Below are positions 1 through 16,000 of a DNA stretch of 64,000 nucleotides, one piece after another (position 1 is the first letter of the stretch; every line of letters begins with the position of its first letter). The stretch covers positions 1 through 64,000 of the forward strand of contig NW_026515442.1 in NCBI RefSeq assembly GCF_014898815.1, in the 5' to 3' direction. Source of the stretch: Panonychus citri (Eukaryota; Arthropoda; Arachnida; Trombidiformes; Tetranychidae). The notes under the pieces are model-generated. The model ran no database searches, was not told where the DNA came from, and saw only the letters and a list, made by a program, of their open reading frames with translations. The position numbers and the translations under genes are program-made.

Positions 1-784
1 CATTGGTTTAACACTAATGCTTCCTAATTATGATCAATTTTTGTCAATTCCAACAACAATTAGTTAATTAGTTTAATCGTAACAATTGTTATTCTCATAA
101 CTGTTTTAATTTAATATAATACATTTTAAATTGTTCATTGTTGAAATAATTCAGGGAAAATTTTCACGGATAAAGTTTTAATTTAAATTGGAAACAACAA
201 TTAACATTAATGATGATGATATTTGTGTTTCTATTTAAATAAATTGTTGTTCCTTTTGTTTCAATTATTGATGGTGAAACGAAAAACAGTTTAACTTAAT
301 TGTTGTAATTACTTTGAATTAATAGTTGATTTTACAATAACAATTAAGAAAATTCATATATGTATAAATTGAATTAACAATTAAAAACTATCGACTATTA
401 AATGTACAGAGATGAAAATAATTGAATCAAATTAAATTAATTTTGTTTTTCTTTACCAATCCAAATGAGGGTAAATTTTGTTTACATTTTAGTTTTTAAT
501 TTAATTGTATTATTTTCCCCAAGAAAATATCAACTTAACCAAACAATCAACTAATTTAATTTACAATCAATTTATTTTTTATTCGTTGCTCATTTAGATA
601 AATCAATTTTGATTGTCTTCGTATTGACATTGATTGGAACCTTTTGCAAAGAGCAAGCATCAACAACCTTAATTGTTTGCATTTTTCACGAATCACTATT
701 TAAATACAATTTACGATCAAAGGTAAATTAAATTGTTCACAATCAACTTTACAGAAACAAATATTTATCCATTTCCATTTTCAG
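1..784. other. Non-coding, probably TMTC3 upstream intron
   Basis: No open frame or recognisable element is visible. The stretch is strongly AT-rich and ends in a pyrimidine-rich tract and TTTCAG at 779-784, the acceptor of the first TMTC3 exon in the window. The N-terminal exons of that gene must lie upstream, outside the window. Confidence 0.6.
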
Positions 785-1026
785 ATACTCCAAAATACTG
801 ACCGATGGGTTAATTGGGTAAAAAGTAATTTCAACTTGAGAAATATCACCAATTCCAATGGAAAACAGTCTAACTGTAAATTATCATCTTCTTCATCATC
901 AATGGTTCCTCAATCAAAAAGTTCTTGTGCCTTTTATGCAAATATCTTTTACTTTTCCATGGGTTTCATGACAATTTCCTGCCTTCGATTTGCCATCATG
1001 AACAATAAGCTTCCCTCCTTCAACAG
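785..1026 (+). CDS. TMTC3: TMTC3 exon A (membrane segment)
   Basis: The exon is open from an acceptor at 784 (TTTCAG) to a donor at 1027 (CAG/GTAAGA). It encodes a Ser-rich hydrophilic stretch and then a hydrophobic segment followed by RFAIMNNKLPSFNR. This leads directly into LDNPA of the next exon, the order typical of TMTC proteins (RF.IM...LP.F.R.DNPA). The split Arg codon (AG/A) confirms the junction. The 5' boundary is less certain than the 3' one because the preceding protein region is variable in the family. Confidence 0.75.
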
Positions 1027-4000
1027 GTAAGAAAATTTGGTTAATCAACTGAACTAAGAAGCCAATTATTAACTTACAGTTTAGTAGCTTTCTAATGAAC
1101 GAGATTAATTGTTTATACAAAAAAAGTTGATTGTTGATATTAGAAAATTACAATTTCTAAATGTCATAATCAATATTGTCAATCTAATGGTTTATTTCAA
1201 ATATCACAATTCCCTGGAGTGTTATCCAATATCTTTTACATTATTGATTGAGGAAAAAAAAGTTACATCATCTGATTATTATCATTGGATTACAATGAGA
1301 TGATCAGTTGGAAGATTACTGATTATCCAACTTTAATCAGTGGATTAATGTTATTTTTTTTATACTCATAATCATCATCTACATGTTGCTGTAATCATAT
1401 TGTTATCATCCATTCATTTTCAATGATTAGTTAATGTCAGGATTCAGATTAGTTTACCATTAGTGTAGCAACTTTTCATAAAGCTAATAGCTTTTGACCG
1501 GAATCCCCTGAGGAGATTTTCATGATTATCCCTTTTTTTAATACTTCTTGTTATCCACACAATTTTTAAATCTAACATACGATTAACACACTAGGGACAA
1601 TTTGTCATCTCGATTGTGTATCTAATATTACATTCTACTGATTGTATGTTGCATTTAAATCGCATCCTTTTGGTTCATCATTATTGACTCACCTTCATCC
1701 TCATCCTCATCCTCATCATCAGGATGTAAAGTGTTTGTTGAATTGTTTTCTTGTCAAAAGCAGCAACTTTCTGTTATGAAAAATGACTCCCTTGAGTCCA
1801 CTGACTGTTTGATATACAAGTTATCCCTTATGATGATGATAATGATGTGTGGGTGTTTGGTGATGATGATGGAAGATGAATGCTGAAAAAAGCGGAAATC
1901 ATGGTCAATGTTAATAATTCACTTCGATTATCTTAATTACATGTTCATCATCTGATTGCTTAAAGCTCAAGCTGAATTTCTGGTTACTATCAAAAACTAA
2001 TTCAACCTTTCAAATGTGTTGATTGTTGTTACAACAAACAAACTTGATCAACACATAGATTATGATCAATATATTCAAATAAATCAATCGAAATTGAAAT
2101 TGATAGTATTTCAACAGCATTGGCAAACAATTTATGCCATTGATCATAATTATCTATCCATAAGTTTAAACAGTAGTTTGTATTTAGTGTTTTCTATTTG
2201 AATTTCATCTCACTCAGTGATTAATATAAAAAAGAGGGGGAAGTTCATGTCAAAGTTCAAGATGATTTTCATGAATATTATCTCATTGAAATCGATTGAG
2301 TCAATTCAGGTGAATCAAACTTTTATCAACACAATCAGATCAATAGATAACTAAATTTTTGGTCTCTTTTCATGAGAAAAATTGTCAATATCTTTTCAGA
2401 ATTATCATGTTACACAATCTCCACAATGGTTTACAATTTCAATCTTCCGCTTCCTCATCAGAACCAGAAAAGTTTCTCATTCATTCATTTCCTATTCTTT
2501 TGTCATCATCATCTGATTGATTTACTTTCTCATCTTCTTTTACTTTTTATACTTGACAAAAAAAATGATCGCTCAGAAAATGTGATTTCCTTTTGGTCAG
2601 TTGGCTATTCAGTTGGACAGTATTTCGATTGTTATTGTTATTGCTATTTATTTGATTTCGATGAACTTTTGGCTTCCAAAATATGGAAGAAGGGGATAAA
2701 TTCAGAAACATGAGAAGAAAATTTTTGCCTGGGAAATAAAATTCAGGGTAAAAAGCTCAGAGTACATGGAACATGATGAGATAATAACTAAATCAGATTA
2801 CGATTTTTTTTATATTGAATTGCAATTGAATTGGTTAGGTGAATACAAATTGAAAATAGTTCATTATCTTCATTGAGTGGATTCAACATTGGTCATCTTC
2901 CTGTTATCCCTCCCCCCCTCTCTCTCTCTAATGGTACACATGATAAAACCGGAAATAGTATTATTATATTAATATGGAATGAGATAAAACCCTCTCTGAT
3001 ATTATAAAAGGATAATGTGTCCATAGGATAAAGTAAATTCTGTCAGATTTCATTGACAGAACGATGAGTCGGATACAAAATTGAATTTTATCATCAGGTT
3101 CATGTTAAGTTCTGCCTTTTACTTTTAAGGAACAGAAGAAAATTTTTTTTTTCTTTGACAAAGTGACCACTTCAAATGAGAGGTTTCATCTTATGCGATG
3201 AAATGTTGAGAATTTCATTTTTCTTTCTATGAGATTGAATTTGTTGGATGACTATCAGTATTACCCAAACTCAATGATGATTAACGTGATGGTCACTATT
3301 GGTCAGTGATAATCAACACATATTAAGATGAAAACAAGTAATACAGATTAAGATGTGATAGTTAATCTCAGCAATTTTCAAATGGATTACATGTTAATCC
3401 AATTTTCCAAGATTTTAGCTAATATCCTTTTTGCTTGATAATCTAGATAAACAAACGGACATTAGTACATTGGTCACTCAGTATTATCATTCCGATGAAA
3501 AAGTGGATTCAGTTATGTTTCATCATCAATTAAATTCCAAATGGATTAGTATTTTTCTACTTGTACTGACGTGAGATTAACAAAGAAGAGAATAAGATTG
3601 AAAAAACTTAATGGAGCTTAGATTGTGTAAATGATCAATTAACTAAATTAAAACGTTAATCACAGTTAGTGGAGTGATCTAGAATCCATTAGATTTGACA
3701 CTCTCTAATTCAAGGATAATCACCTTGTCTTAATCCTCAACAGTTAAACTTGTTTGTCTATTCAAATCTATAATAACACTGGGATTCTAATATCATTTAA
3801 AATGATTGTTGGAAAAAAATTATCGATTCCAATACAATTTAAAGCTTAATTATTGACAGTAAGTTAAATGGTTCATTTTAATTATATAAGCGGACATCAA
3901 CTAATTAGTCCAAATTTATGATAAAGTAACATTCATCATCAAGTTAATCTACCTGATGATGATGTAATACTTATTTAGTATTAGTTTAATTGTTTATGAT

Positions 4001-7000
4001 AATGATAGTTAATGATTAATAGACAAAAATCAATCAATAACTAGTGTAAAAATCAATTCTCATAAATATCAGCCATAAATTAATAACAATTAATTGTCAT
4101 GGCTACTGTAAAATTAAGTAAATAAATTATAATGGATTGAGACATATTCAAATGGTGAAAATCCATCGATAATTAAAGTTAATTGTGATAATTAAAAGGT
4201 AAAACAAAGTTTTAATTACAGTAGTTGTTGAATAAAATTAGGTGATATTAACTTGGTTGACATAAATTGTTTGCAAAACTATTGAAATGATTTAGGGTTA
4301 TTAATTAATCTGATTTTGATCACTATGGTTATTTACCATTTTTATTAATTTTACTATTGATTAGCTAACCTAAATTGTCAATAATTAATTAATCCATTAC
4401 TAGTATCTCACCAATCTTTCAAGTATTATGAGTGATATTTTAAGTCTCGATAATTATTAATGATTAATAATCAAACATTAAACTTTTTACCTATTTCATT
4501 ATTTATCATCATCAAGTGTAGTGGGATTTGGATTGGGGTTATTATTATCATCTTCATGATAGTAATCATTGTTATTGTTATTCTGTTTTAATTTACGTGA
4601 CTCAATTGATTCCTCATGATGATTCAGGTTCTGAGGGTCAGATTGAAAGCTCAATTGATTTCAACAACACACCATGATAATGATAATCATCAAACAAGAA
4701 ATGAATTTATTACAATCATCATCATGATAACTGGCCTTCTGATGATGTTTATTATTCCGTGACAATTGACTTATTGATATAATACTTTACAATCAATCCA
4801 TAGTTTTATCTCTCAAATCAATTTAGAGAGAGAGAGAGAAATTCGAGAGTTAATCCATCAATAATTTATAATCTATTGATTTGAATCGTTGTTAATTCAT
4901 TATTGACTAATGGTTTTACTATTGATTGAAGAAATGAAATCAATTAGTTATCTTCAATTTGGTTAATAACATAATTCATGAATCATGTTTACCTTGATTA
5001 AGATTTTCAGTGGAAACTTTTTATTAATCCAATAGTTTTTATCTTATAGTAAAATCTTTTCATTCACCACCCACTATGAACCACCCGCTGCCCCTGATGA
5101 TATAAACTGTAAGACAGACATATTGGCTTATGCAGCTGAGATTAATATCTTTTGTTGTATTAGCTCAATTTGCTTTTCAATCTCAAATAAGGTTAGTTTT
5201 ATATCCGTTTCCTGTTGGACCTCCAATCGGGAGAGAAGGTGGAAAATAAAAGAATTGATTATCATTACTCCTTTATCTTTTTCTTTCATCATCATTCTTT
5301 TAGTGCAACTTTTATCTTTGCTTCGAAACCAGAATTCTTGAGTAGATTCTTAAATGTAATATGAAGTTTCTGATTCAGAATTTTCATTACCATCATCATA
5401 AGAAGAGCAACAGTAATCTGATCTTCTCTCTCACTCTTCCATTGCTTAGAACTCACATTCCACTTTCGATCTAATTATCATCATCATGATATTCATACTC
5501 TCTCTCTCTCTCTCTCTGCCTCTTTCTCTATCAATCAAATGGGTGAAAATAAGCAGAAAAAATGAGTAAACAGCTTCATCTATTATCTTTATTATCATCC
5601 TGTGGTTTTATGAATTGTGATGAACTTTTTTATCAAGAATTTCATCTTTATTCCATTTTCCCTGAAAGATCACCTTTGGCCATATTCATGAATATTAATT
5701 AATTCAGGTAAATCTTCATGAACTTGAGCTGATAAGAAGTCTCTGATTATCATGTATCTAATTCATATTCAAAAGTTGTTTATCTTTGAATGCCTATCAG
5801 ACTGAGTTTTTATATCGTTTTTCATAATGTGTTTCATATTTCATCATGAAATATGGTTAAAAGTTGTAAGAAAACAGTTAAAATATATTTGAAAGAGTTT
5901 AACTTAATCATGCAACTGAATAGTTTCATCATGATTATGTCAAATCGCTTTTAATAATCATCATTAAGTATACCAGGTAAAAAATTTTTACTATCATGAA
6001 ATTGAGAATTCATTATATTACTATTATGGAATTGATTCAATCCTAAGATAAATTCATTATCTTATTCATGATTACTCAAGATTTATCAGTATTTTTCATG
6101 TTACCACCCCAACCATTATTCTCATGATGATTATCATTTGAATTCAGTTTAAAATTCACTGGAAATGTAAATATTAACTTGATAATAATTTCTCAAACAT
6201 AGTCATGAGTAGTTACCAGAAGTTTGCATGAGCATAATCATCAAGAAATTAATAAAATAATTATTAACACTTCCAATTGGCTATTCAATTACGATTCCAA
6301 TAACGATTAACTCTCAGCATTAGTTGATTTCCAATTGAATTCCTATGAGAATGTGAAAAATAATTCACCTTTGATCTTATGATTAGATTGGAAAATGGCG
6401 ATATTGTAAGTTTTTTCATTCTCCCATGAAATATGTAAACAAGAGAAATTGTTCAGAAAAAAATATAGTCATTAATTGTTAACAATTTAATTATTTTCAG
6501 TTAATCATGTTTACTAATCATCTTCCTTTTTCCTTTCCATCCAAGAGTTTGTTCAGTTCAATTAGTTGTTTCTTAGTAAAACTTTGATGAAGATTGGGAG
6601 GTTTTATCCTCCACCTTCATCATCATTATAAAGCTCATTATTTTCCTAATTGTTAAATAATCAAAATCAAGAGAAAAAGTCTTCGGATTTTTTTATCAAT
6701 TCGTTGTTAATTCACTTCTGACTCTACCCTGCTCATTAGGAATAGATTAAGATTGAGAAAACAGGGTGGACTGGATAAGTAGATGAGGGAAAAAAAGTTA
6801 ATTGTTAAGCTAAAATATCAATTAGCTGAAATGTCAAGTTGATGAAAAAAAGTTGCAAGTTTTTTTATCTTTCGTGAAAATAATCATGAAATCAGGGGGA
6901 TATTCATGATCGTTGACAAAATTAGTCTAATTAAGGTAATCATAATTTGATTAATACTCTTTAATGATTTAATAGTAACAATCAATCAATACAGTGCAAT

Positions 7001-10000
7001 GATTAATTGATTTTTCAATTTCTATTTTTAATCAAAATTCCCAACATGAATTACTGATTTCTCTGTATTCACAATCATTCATCGCCAGGAACTTTTAATA
7101 AGTATTAGCTCAATTATAATATCTCTTAGGTGGCCAATTGGAACATCTATTTTTTTCATCTTACCATGAACCTCATGCTGTTCTCACGATGCTATTTGTC
7201 CAGATTATTTTAGTCTTCAGCCCATTGATTTACAAATAAGAGAAAACAATCAAACGATTATCAAAGTTGATTCAATCAAAGATGACGATTTTATTATCTT
7301 ACCTACCATTAGTCGAACTAATTTTCAATTCAAAAAAGGTTCAATTGTGTATTATGGAAAAGGTGAAGACAATTGAACGTGATTAAGTTGATCGAATTTG
7401 TAAATATCATTGATTTTCAATTGAACTTTTTTTTTCTGCAAACGATTGATAAATATAATCCAAACAACGGTAAATCTTGGATCATTATCATTATCATGAT
7501 AATCTCATGATGATGGTAGCAAAAGTTATGATGAAAATTCATCAACGATTCAGATCATTATCCAGAATATGTGATTAGAGTAAGAATGATCATCATCAAG
7601 ATGACCATCAAGACATAAATCTGATAATGATTCTGGTTAATGATAATATTTTTGTGATATTACCTTGAATTCATAATTGATGATGGCTAAGAAAAGGATT
7701 AAGCTTCCTGATGACTTATCATTAGTATCATTGAAGGAAAAAAAGATGACCAATAAAAAAGATGAGTAATTTAGAGCAGATTGTTAATGATGATTCTGTT
7801 GATTCTTGTTATGTTAGTCTCATTTTTTTATCCTTTTTCTTATATTGAGAATGAGGCTCATTCCATAAGTGCCGCAGGCATCATAGAGATTAAAGTGAAA
7901 GATATGAGATTATCATGAATGTGGAAACTCAAGTTTCGCTTCATCAAATGATGAAATAAACACGATTCTCTCTCTCTCTCAATCCACTTACTCTGTAGTC
8001 TATGATAGTGATATAAATTAAGATGAAAGTTTATCTTGTTTATCATCAAAAGCAATAAGTGATAACATGTTTTATTGTCAATGACATTGTCTTATTAAAC
8101 TCTCATCAAGATGAAGATGATGATAATCATGATGATATCGCAGGTAAATTGTTATCGACAGAATCATGATCAAGATCCAATATTAAAGGGTGTGGCATAG
8201 TTGTAGGTTGTAAACTCAGAATGAGATTAAATCTCATTAACCCAAATGATAACTGTAAATGGTTTTCATTTTCTTACACCCTCAAGGGATAATGAAGATG
8301 ACGAGGATGACTATATCTACCTCATCACTAATAATAATAATGATCATCATGATGATAACCTTTCACATCTTCACCATCATCATTCAAGTCTATTTATTAA
8401 TTTAATTACCGTTGACCATCAAACTCAATTGAAAATATCTCTTTTTACTTGACAAAAGCCAAACTCTCTAATTGTATCAGCCAATAAATATCAACATTTT
8501 CATGATTAATTTATCAGTAAATTTGATGAATTGGATTAACACCCAGCACAAGATTAAGATGATTATCTGTACATGTCAATTAACTAGAAATCCCTTTTGA
8601 TAACAAGTTGATAGTAATTTTTACTCTTCAATATGTGATATTAATTGTTGATAACATGGAAAATATTAATTGAAAGTACAAAATTTAACTTGACAATTAT
8701 CCCTTTCATTTATATCACTCTGATTAATCATTTCCGTTAATCTGATTGTTTCTGTTTTTCAATCCAATCTTTTTACAGACTAGATAATCCAGCTCGTATA
8801 TTAACATCACCTTATCGACAGCTTAACTATGCTTTTATTTGGTCTTATAATTGTTGGCTTTTACTTTATCCGGTCAATCTATCATGTGATTGGTCATCAA
8901 CATCAATTCAACTAATCGTCTCACTGATTGATCCAAAAAATATCCTTACACTTTTACTATTCATCTCATTAACAGTTATCCTATTGAAAGGTGATACAAT
9001 CACTTGGATGGTAAGTAATACTCATAATATTATTTTCATCTTGTTCACCATCATCATCATCACTCCGACTCTTAATCCTCTACAAGATTATCTTTCAATG
9101 ATTCAATGAATGATCTATATCCATCTTGGAGATATTAATAATAATATTCAAGATTTAATTTAGGTAATTTAATAACTATGAATGAAAGTTTATTCATCTA
9201 TTTCTCTCTCATTCGCATCCTCATCTTTTCCATCAGTTGGCATCACTCGAAGGCATTTCTACATAAGATGATGATGATTAACTCTCTTGTGCACTGATAA
9301 CCATTTCTGTCAATCTTTATCGCTGCATTTGTATCTACAGTTTACTTTTATTTCCTCATCAGAATCAGAGTTAAATGAACCAGTCGAGTATATACTAATC
9401 ATCCTCTCTCTTCCTCTTCCAAAGTTAGTTTTCTCTTTTTTCTCCATCATCATGATAATCATTTGGTGCTCATCATCTAAAACACTAGCATCCTTATTAT
9501 ATTGTTATTCTTTGTGTTCTGATCTTTTCTCTTTATCAATTCCTTGGAACTGGAAGACTTTTTTTGCTCTTCTTTTCTCTTTCACTTTTCTCTTCTTCTT
9601 GCATATTGGTATCATCCTCATCTTATTAACCATTACATGAGCTCATCATTATCATCTTCATTTTATCAACGTTCTAATTAAATGTTATCCAAAGCCGGAA
9701 AACCTCAGAGCCGGAAGCTCAAAGTCAAAGCCAATAACGATCAACATCATGGAAAAGTATGATGAAAATGATGGAAATTCAGACTTTTCTCATGATGATA
9801 ATGATGAAATAAAAAGAAATTCATCATCATCATCATCATCATGTCTGTTGAAATGAAAGATTCTGATTCCATCACAGGATGATCATTAAGCTTTGGGAGA
9901 AAATTGCTCAATCTCTGGTTACTTTAATTGCAACTCATACACTCAGAATTTATAAGATGATGATTATCTTGAAACTGAATTTTAGCTCCATTTTCAAGGA

Positions 10001-13000
10001 AAATCTTAAAACAACAAAGAGATAAACCTTAATTACCAACAAAAACAAAAAGATAATCAAGAAAAACAATTAAATCTATAACAATATTTTGCAACTAATG
10101 ATTCTTAGTGATAAGGTGGAGTTGATGAGCTGCATGATAATCCTCATGAACAACCTTTAGATAACCTTAATGATCATCAGATAATTAAGAACCATAATTA
10201 TTTCTAAATTGATTATTCTTACATATCAGCGATAATTATCCTTAATGATGAAACTTCAACGATTAGTTAAGAAAACGAAAAATTTTCCCTCATCGATTAC
10301 AACTCAATTTGAATTCTAACACATGAAAAACTCTCTGAATGTTACATGATAAAATCAGATCATCTCCAGATCCTACCGTTCATATTCAGTTCCAATTTTC
10401 ACTCTTTATCTTTCTGTTCATCCTAACTTTGTTCAATATCATTTCTAATATCAACTGTGTTTCAGTTTAGTTATTTGAAAGATAAAATTCCCAATAAACT
10501 GACTCTTAATGTGCGATAATATTATTAATAAGAACTTTCAACTTCTCTTTTTTTTCATTCTCTGACCGGTGGTCATTCATATCTTTATCTCTGTATTCTA
10601 AGTTTCAAATAGTCTTAGTAATTTCCTTCTTCCTTTTTATTATTAACAGTATCCTCGTAATCCTTTATTGTATTCAAATTCTCTAGAGATGTTGTGAGAA
10701 AAAGTTTTGTTTCCATCATGAAGGAGAAAGAGAGATGATCATGAATCTAGATTTTCAAATCAAAATTCTGTCCAAAATTTCATGAGGAGAAAATTTTAAC
10801 CGAAGAATAAAATTTTTATTTCCTCTTTCTGTTTTCAGTGATTCTAATTTACATTTCCGGTTTCCGTTCATTCCTTAGATGCTTTAATTACTTTCTTTTA
10901 AATCTATTTATCAAAAACACAATTGAATTCAGTTCAGTTAATTGACAACAAAAACATGGTTGAATTCACTGATTTTCAAATAACCTTTAAAATCCTAACT
11001 AATGATACAATTGTCGATATTGATGATTATATTATCCTAACCAACCAACCACCCAGTGAGACTTATAATGTAGTATTTACTTGACCATTGGTCAGCTGTT
11101 CAGTTTTCCTCTTTTTCTCTGCCAGGAGTTATCATAAAATATTATTACTGTTATCATGACTTTAATTGTAATGTTAACATTTGTGAAACAAATTGATCAT
11201 CCAAACAAATCGCTGATCTAGATAATTGATAATCAATTTAATTTAATATAAACAGTAAATAGAAGTGAAAATTTAATGATAGAAACAATTTAATCTGATT
11301 AAATCGATTATTATCCAATAACAATTACAACCTAAGCAGTATAGATAATCAACTCTAGGAATCTAGATAAACAATCAACATATTTAATCACCATCAACAT
11401 GAAGATATAAATTAAACATGAAAATTTGATGGAACAAGTTGAACAAATACCATATTAACCCAATAATAATTTCAGGTTACATGAGATTTTATGATAAATG
11501 GAAACGGAAATGAAATAAATGTTATTTCAATTTAAGGTATTTTGCAGCAGAGAGAGAGAGAGAGAGAAATTCGATTCCATTATAAATTGGATTCTGAATG
11601 AAATCGGAAATGAAAAGATTAGACTATTAATACTTTTCCATGGTTTCCAATTCCGTTGGATAGATGATTTCATGATGAATTCAACTTTCAATGAAGGAAT
11701 TGTAAATGGTGTTACTACACGTACTTTGATGATGATTCAAGAATCCATAATCTAACTGATCAAATCCCAATGTTGTTCCGTATTCAAATGATTAATTTTG
11801 TAAGAGATGATCTCAATATCTATAGAGCCCATTGAAGCTAACCCGAAATCTTGAATTCCCAATATGATGGTGAACCTTATTCACTAATTTCATTAAATTA
11901 TACTAATTCTATATTTGTAATAATTAAATTTAATCATAGGCAATGGGATTCATGGTGATCACATTTTTACCCGTATCCAATATATTTTTCCCGGTGGGTT
12001 TTGTTATCGCTGAAAGGGTTTTATATTTACCATCAATGGGTTTCTCAATGATACTTGCCCGAGGGTTTATTTTACTTTACTCATCAATTATCATCAAAAG
12101 TAAAAGGTAAGTGATTTAATCAACTGTCAATCTGTAAACAATTAACATTCAAATTTCAATCTGATTTCATTGATTTTCACAAAATGAACTTTTCTCAATC
12201 CTTTCATCCTAATACAAACTAATAACTATTATTTACTCATGATAATAATTATATTGTAGTGATTTATATTTTTTTTTCAGCTGATGATAAAGTCTATGAA
12301 ATTAAGTGAGCTCTTAAATTATCATTCTCAGTTCCTAATGATGATAATATCATCTACTTATCATCATGTTCTTGTTTTTTTTGTATGAATGAAACCCTTG
12401 AAACTTAATCTTCTTTCCTGTTGTTATTCACCATGAAATTTAAGCTCATTAACTACACAAGATGAAAATCATCTAACTGTTGAAACAATTAACTAAATAA
12501 CCTTAACAATTTGCATATTGATAAGTGTATTTTTTGGCTCACTCTTCATCCATTATCAGCATCTTAAGTGTCTAGGCTTCAATTGACCTCAAGATCATGA
12601 TGATTGTTACAATCAAATAATCAATTTAATGAATGAAACTAACTTTAAGTGTGGAGACAATTAATTTCACTTGTTTATTGTATTTAACTGATAATTACAA
12701 TTGCATTGCTATAATACAATTGTAATAATGATGAGGATGTTATCATCATCTTGAATAGTGAAGATGAGCAAGATGGATAAAGTGTTGTTAATTACTTTAA
12801 TTTAGATTGCATTTTGTTGCTTTTGTTATTGTTGAAATGTTGTTTCCAATGTTGAATCCATTAAACAGTGATACTAATCACTTTAATTGTGACTTAATCG
12901 CTAATGCAATCATTTCCCTTTCCTCTACACTTTCCATCTCCATCCTCATCCTTAAAACCCTCTCTTGATCAACTTCGTCACATTTTCTTGTTATCATTAT

Positions 13001-16000
13001 ATCCTCTTTAATCGTTGTCACAGTTTCCATAGAAACTGTTGATAAATCTTTTATATTTGTAGCTAAATTAACTCTAAATACTCACAACAAATACTATATG
13101 AATACACAAGCTAATCATCTTGAAGGTTATCAGAACTACAGATAAACTGTCATCACTTTTATGATAATCTCACTGATTATCATCATTCATGTAACCAGAT
13201 TAATACTCATATTCAAATATCAATTGATGATAAGAAATCAATTTCTCTTTCTATCTCAAAATCACTGAGATAATCTTCGATAAAGATTAAGTGATAATCA
13301 TAGTTTTATTCACAATTTTTTCACCCAAAAAAAACTCTCGATGTAAATTCATTGATTTACTATTGATAATGTTTACTCAATGATTTATGGTATGAAATAT
13401 CTGCAATTTCATTGATTGGAATTCACTTATTCTCATGGAAAATCAATAGTTCATCTGATGAACTATTGATCAATCGATAATCTTACCTGATTAATTGATT
13501 GTGATCACCTTCAATTTTAATTTAACTCTAATAACTTAAACTGATTAAGAATAACAATTTTCATTACTTTGAGAGGATCAAAATTTAATTTAATAAAGAA
13601 TAAAACTTTCGATAAGATAATGATGATAAACATGAACATTATCAATTGTGACATAAAATCGAAGGCGAAAAAAATTAATTTAATAACAAATTTCAAATTT
13701 AACTGAATCACTCTCATCTTACTCAATCCACTCCAACATTTTCCTCGACTTCATCATCATCATCCATTGCTCACAACAATTACAACTGTTGATTTGACAC
13801 TTTTGTTTTGTTAACTGTAAATTCAATTAAATTTTTACTTTTCAATTCTGTTTATAAACATTATCATCATTATGAACAATATTTACCCTGAAAAACTAGG
13901 AAGGGATAACATGATAAAATAATGCAAGTGAAAAACTTTTTCCTTCCCTCTCCTTGATTGTTATTAATTTCTTGATTGTTTTGGTTCCCTCACTCTTTAA
14001 GTTGATTGTTACCAATGTAATTTGAATTTTCTTGTGTTCATACAACACACACACACACACACATACATACATACAGAAACAGTTAGTGTTGACATGATGC
14101 AATTTAATTCCTGTCTAATCATAATATCATGGCAACAATTTACTGTTAAAATTGAATTGAATTTGTTACACAAATGTTGTTGCATGATGAAGACAATGCA
14201 ATAGAAAACAATAAACTTTTATGCATACCCATGCAGACACATTCAGTTTAGACACAATGAGCATTCAGCTTGATTCAATTATACTGTTGTATTATTATTA
14301 TTATTATTATATCAGAATGTGTATTCAATTAAAATGCAAATACAGTTAAGTGTCTGAGTGATTGTTATCAGAATGATAAAAGTGGTAACAGTAAATAACA
14401 TTGAACCAACAATAACCAAAGGTAAATACACTTTCTGATTGTATGTTATTAATTGAATAGTATTGAATTATTATCATTATTATTATCAGTTTTTTTCTTA
14501 CATTGGAATCTGTATTTATCTCAATTATACTGATGAGGATGATGATGATCACGAATGTATTAGTTTGATGATAGGAGGTGAAGAAAATGTTAACCATGAT
14601 GTTGATAATAAATTGTAAATGAATGAAATGAGTGAATAAATATTATCCATGATGATGATTCCATGTAAATGCTAACAAAATATGATCAAGATGAAAGGTT
14701 TCCATGTAATAGTAGATGTATGTTCACATTCAATAATTGGATGAGGATGATGAAAGGATGCCAATCATTGATATTAATTATCATCTGGATGAAAGAAAAG
14801 TGAGATTTATTGAATTAGTAGATTTCTCATGTTCGTGATAATTTCATGAAGATTAGCCCTTTGATTACTTATTAATTTCAATGGTTTCATGATTATATCA
14901 GTTTCTTTTTATATTTACTTTTCACATCCTCAGGTAGATTACTAAATGTATTTATTACTTAGAAATATTCAAGTTCTGACTAGCAATCCATTTCTATCTT
15001 GAAACTTTACTATTGAACATTCAGTGTTCTCGAAGTGGCTTCTTTGCTGGTTTGATGTATTAGTTTTATATTCAGTGGAAGCTTGAAGATGAAGCTAATG
15101 ATGACTAGAGCTTTGTAGCTATTAAGCAACAGTAAGATGAAAGAAAGAAGCTTATGGATGGCGATGGAAAATTATTGGAGGCTAACAAGAAGCCAGGGTG
15201 GAAATTAGAGAGTAGCTGGTGAATCAACAGTGAGGTGGAAAAGGAAATGTGTGAAAATGAATTTTCACTTTTCTTCCTTTTACAAAGAAAACCTATGGAA
15301 CCATAAGAAATGGTAATAAGATGAGAAATAAAAAGCTCAATAATAATAATATTCATTCATTGAAGGGTGAAAATTGATAGAAGTATTTCCAACCATATTA
15401 CTGTTATTGTAATCATCATGATAGCGATGGGTGGGTTAGGGTGAGGAGATGATGATAAAAGGCAGAGCGGAAAAAAGTTTCTCATTTTTAATATGCAATA
15501 GAAAACACTATGTATTTTTATCATCTATCTGCTTGGAGCAATAGAGAAGGTGAGAGAGAGAGAGAAAGAGCCATGATTCTGGTGATTATGTGAAGACTCT
15601 GAGTATCATGGTAATTTTTTTCTTTCATGGAAAATGCAAATTCAAATGTCTCTACAATATTGAGGTAATGTGATAACTTTTAGTTTATTAGTTTTTTTAC
15701 TGACCATTTACCGTTAGTCATTTATGAGGGAGATGAGATTCAACTGAGCTTCTGGGGAAAGTTATCTTTGACACATTATCACCTCTTACAAAACGACAGC
15801 TATTATGATGGAATGACCATCAAGATAATTCAAAAGACTTGAGGTAATTATCTTACTCATTGGAATGGTCATTTAGTTTTCACTTCTTCATGTACCTTTC
15901 ATTTGAGAATATTGAGCTTTAGATATTCAATATTCTAGTCTTTGAGGCTTTGTAATATTTTATCAACTCTTGAGGTAACTTTTTCATTTCCTTTATTTCA

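Noticed and set aside
7858..8055. - strand ORF with SIERERES-type run
   Set aside because: It is encoded by a GA/CT microsatellite within a TMTC3 intron and has no family resemblance.
9287..9640. 117-codon hydrophobic open stretch
   Set aside because: Low-complexity CT-rich sequence inside a TMTC3 intron. It looks like membrane helices only because TTT and CTC codons give Phe and Leu.
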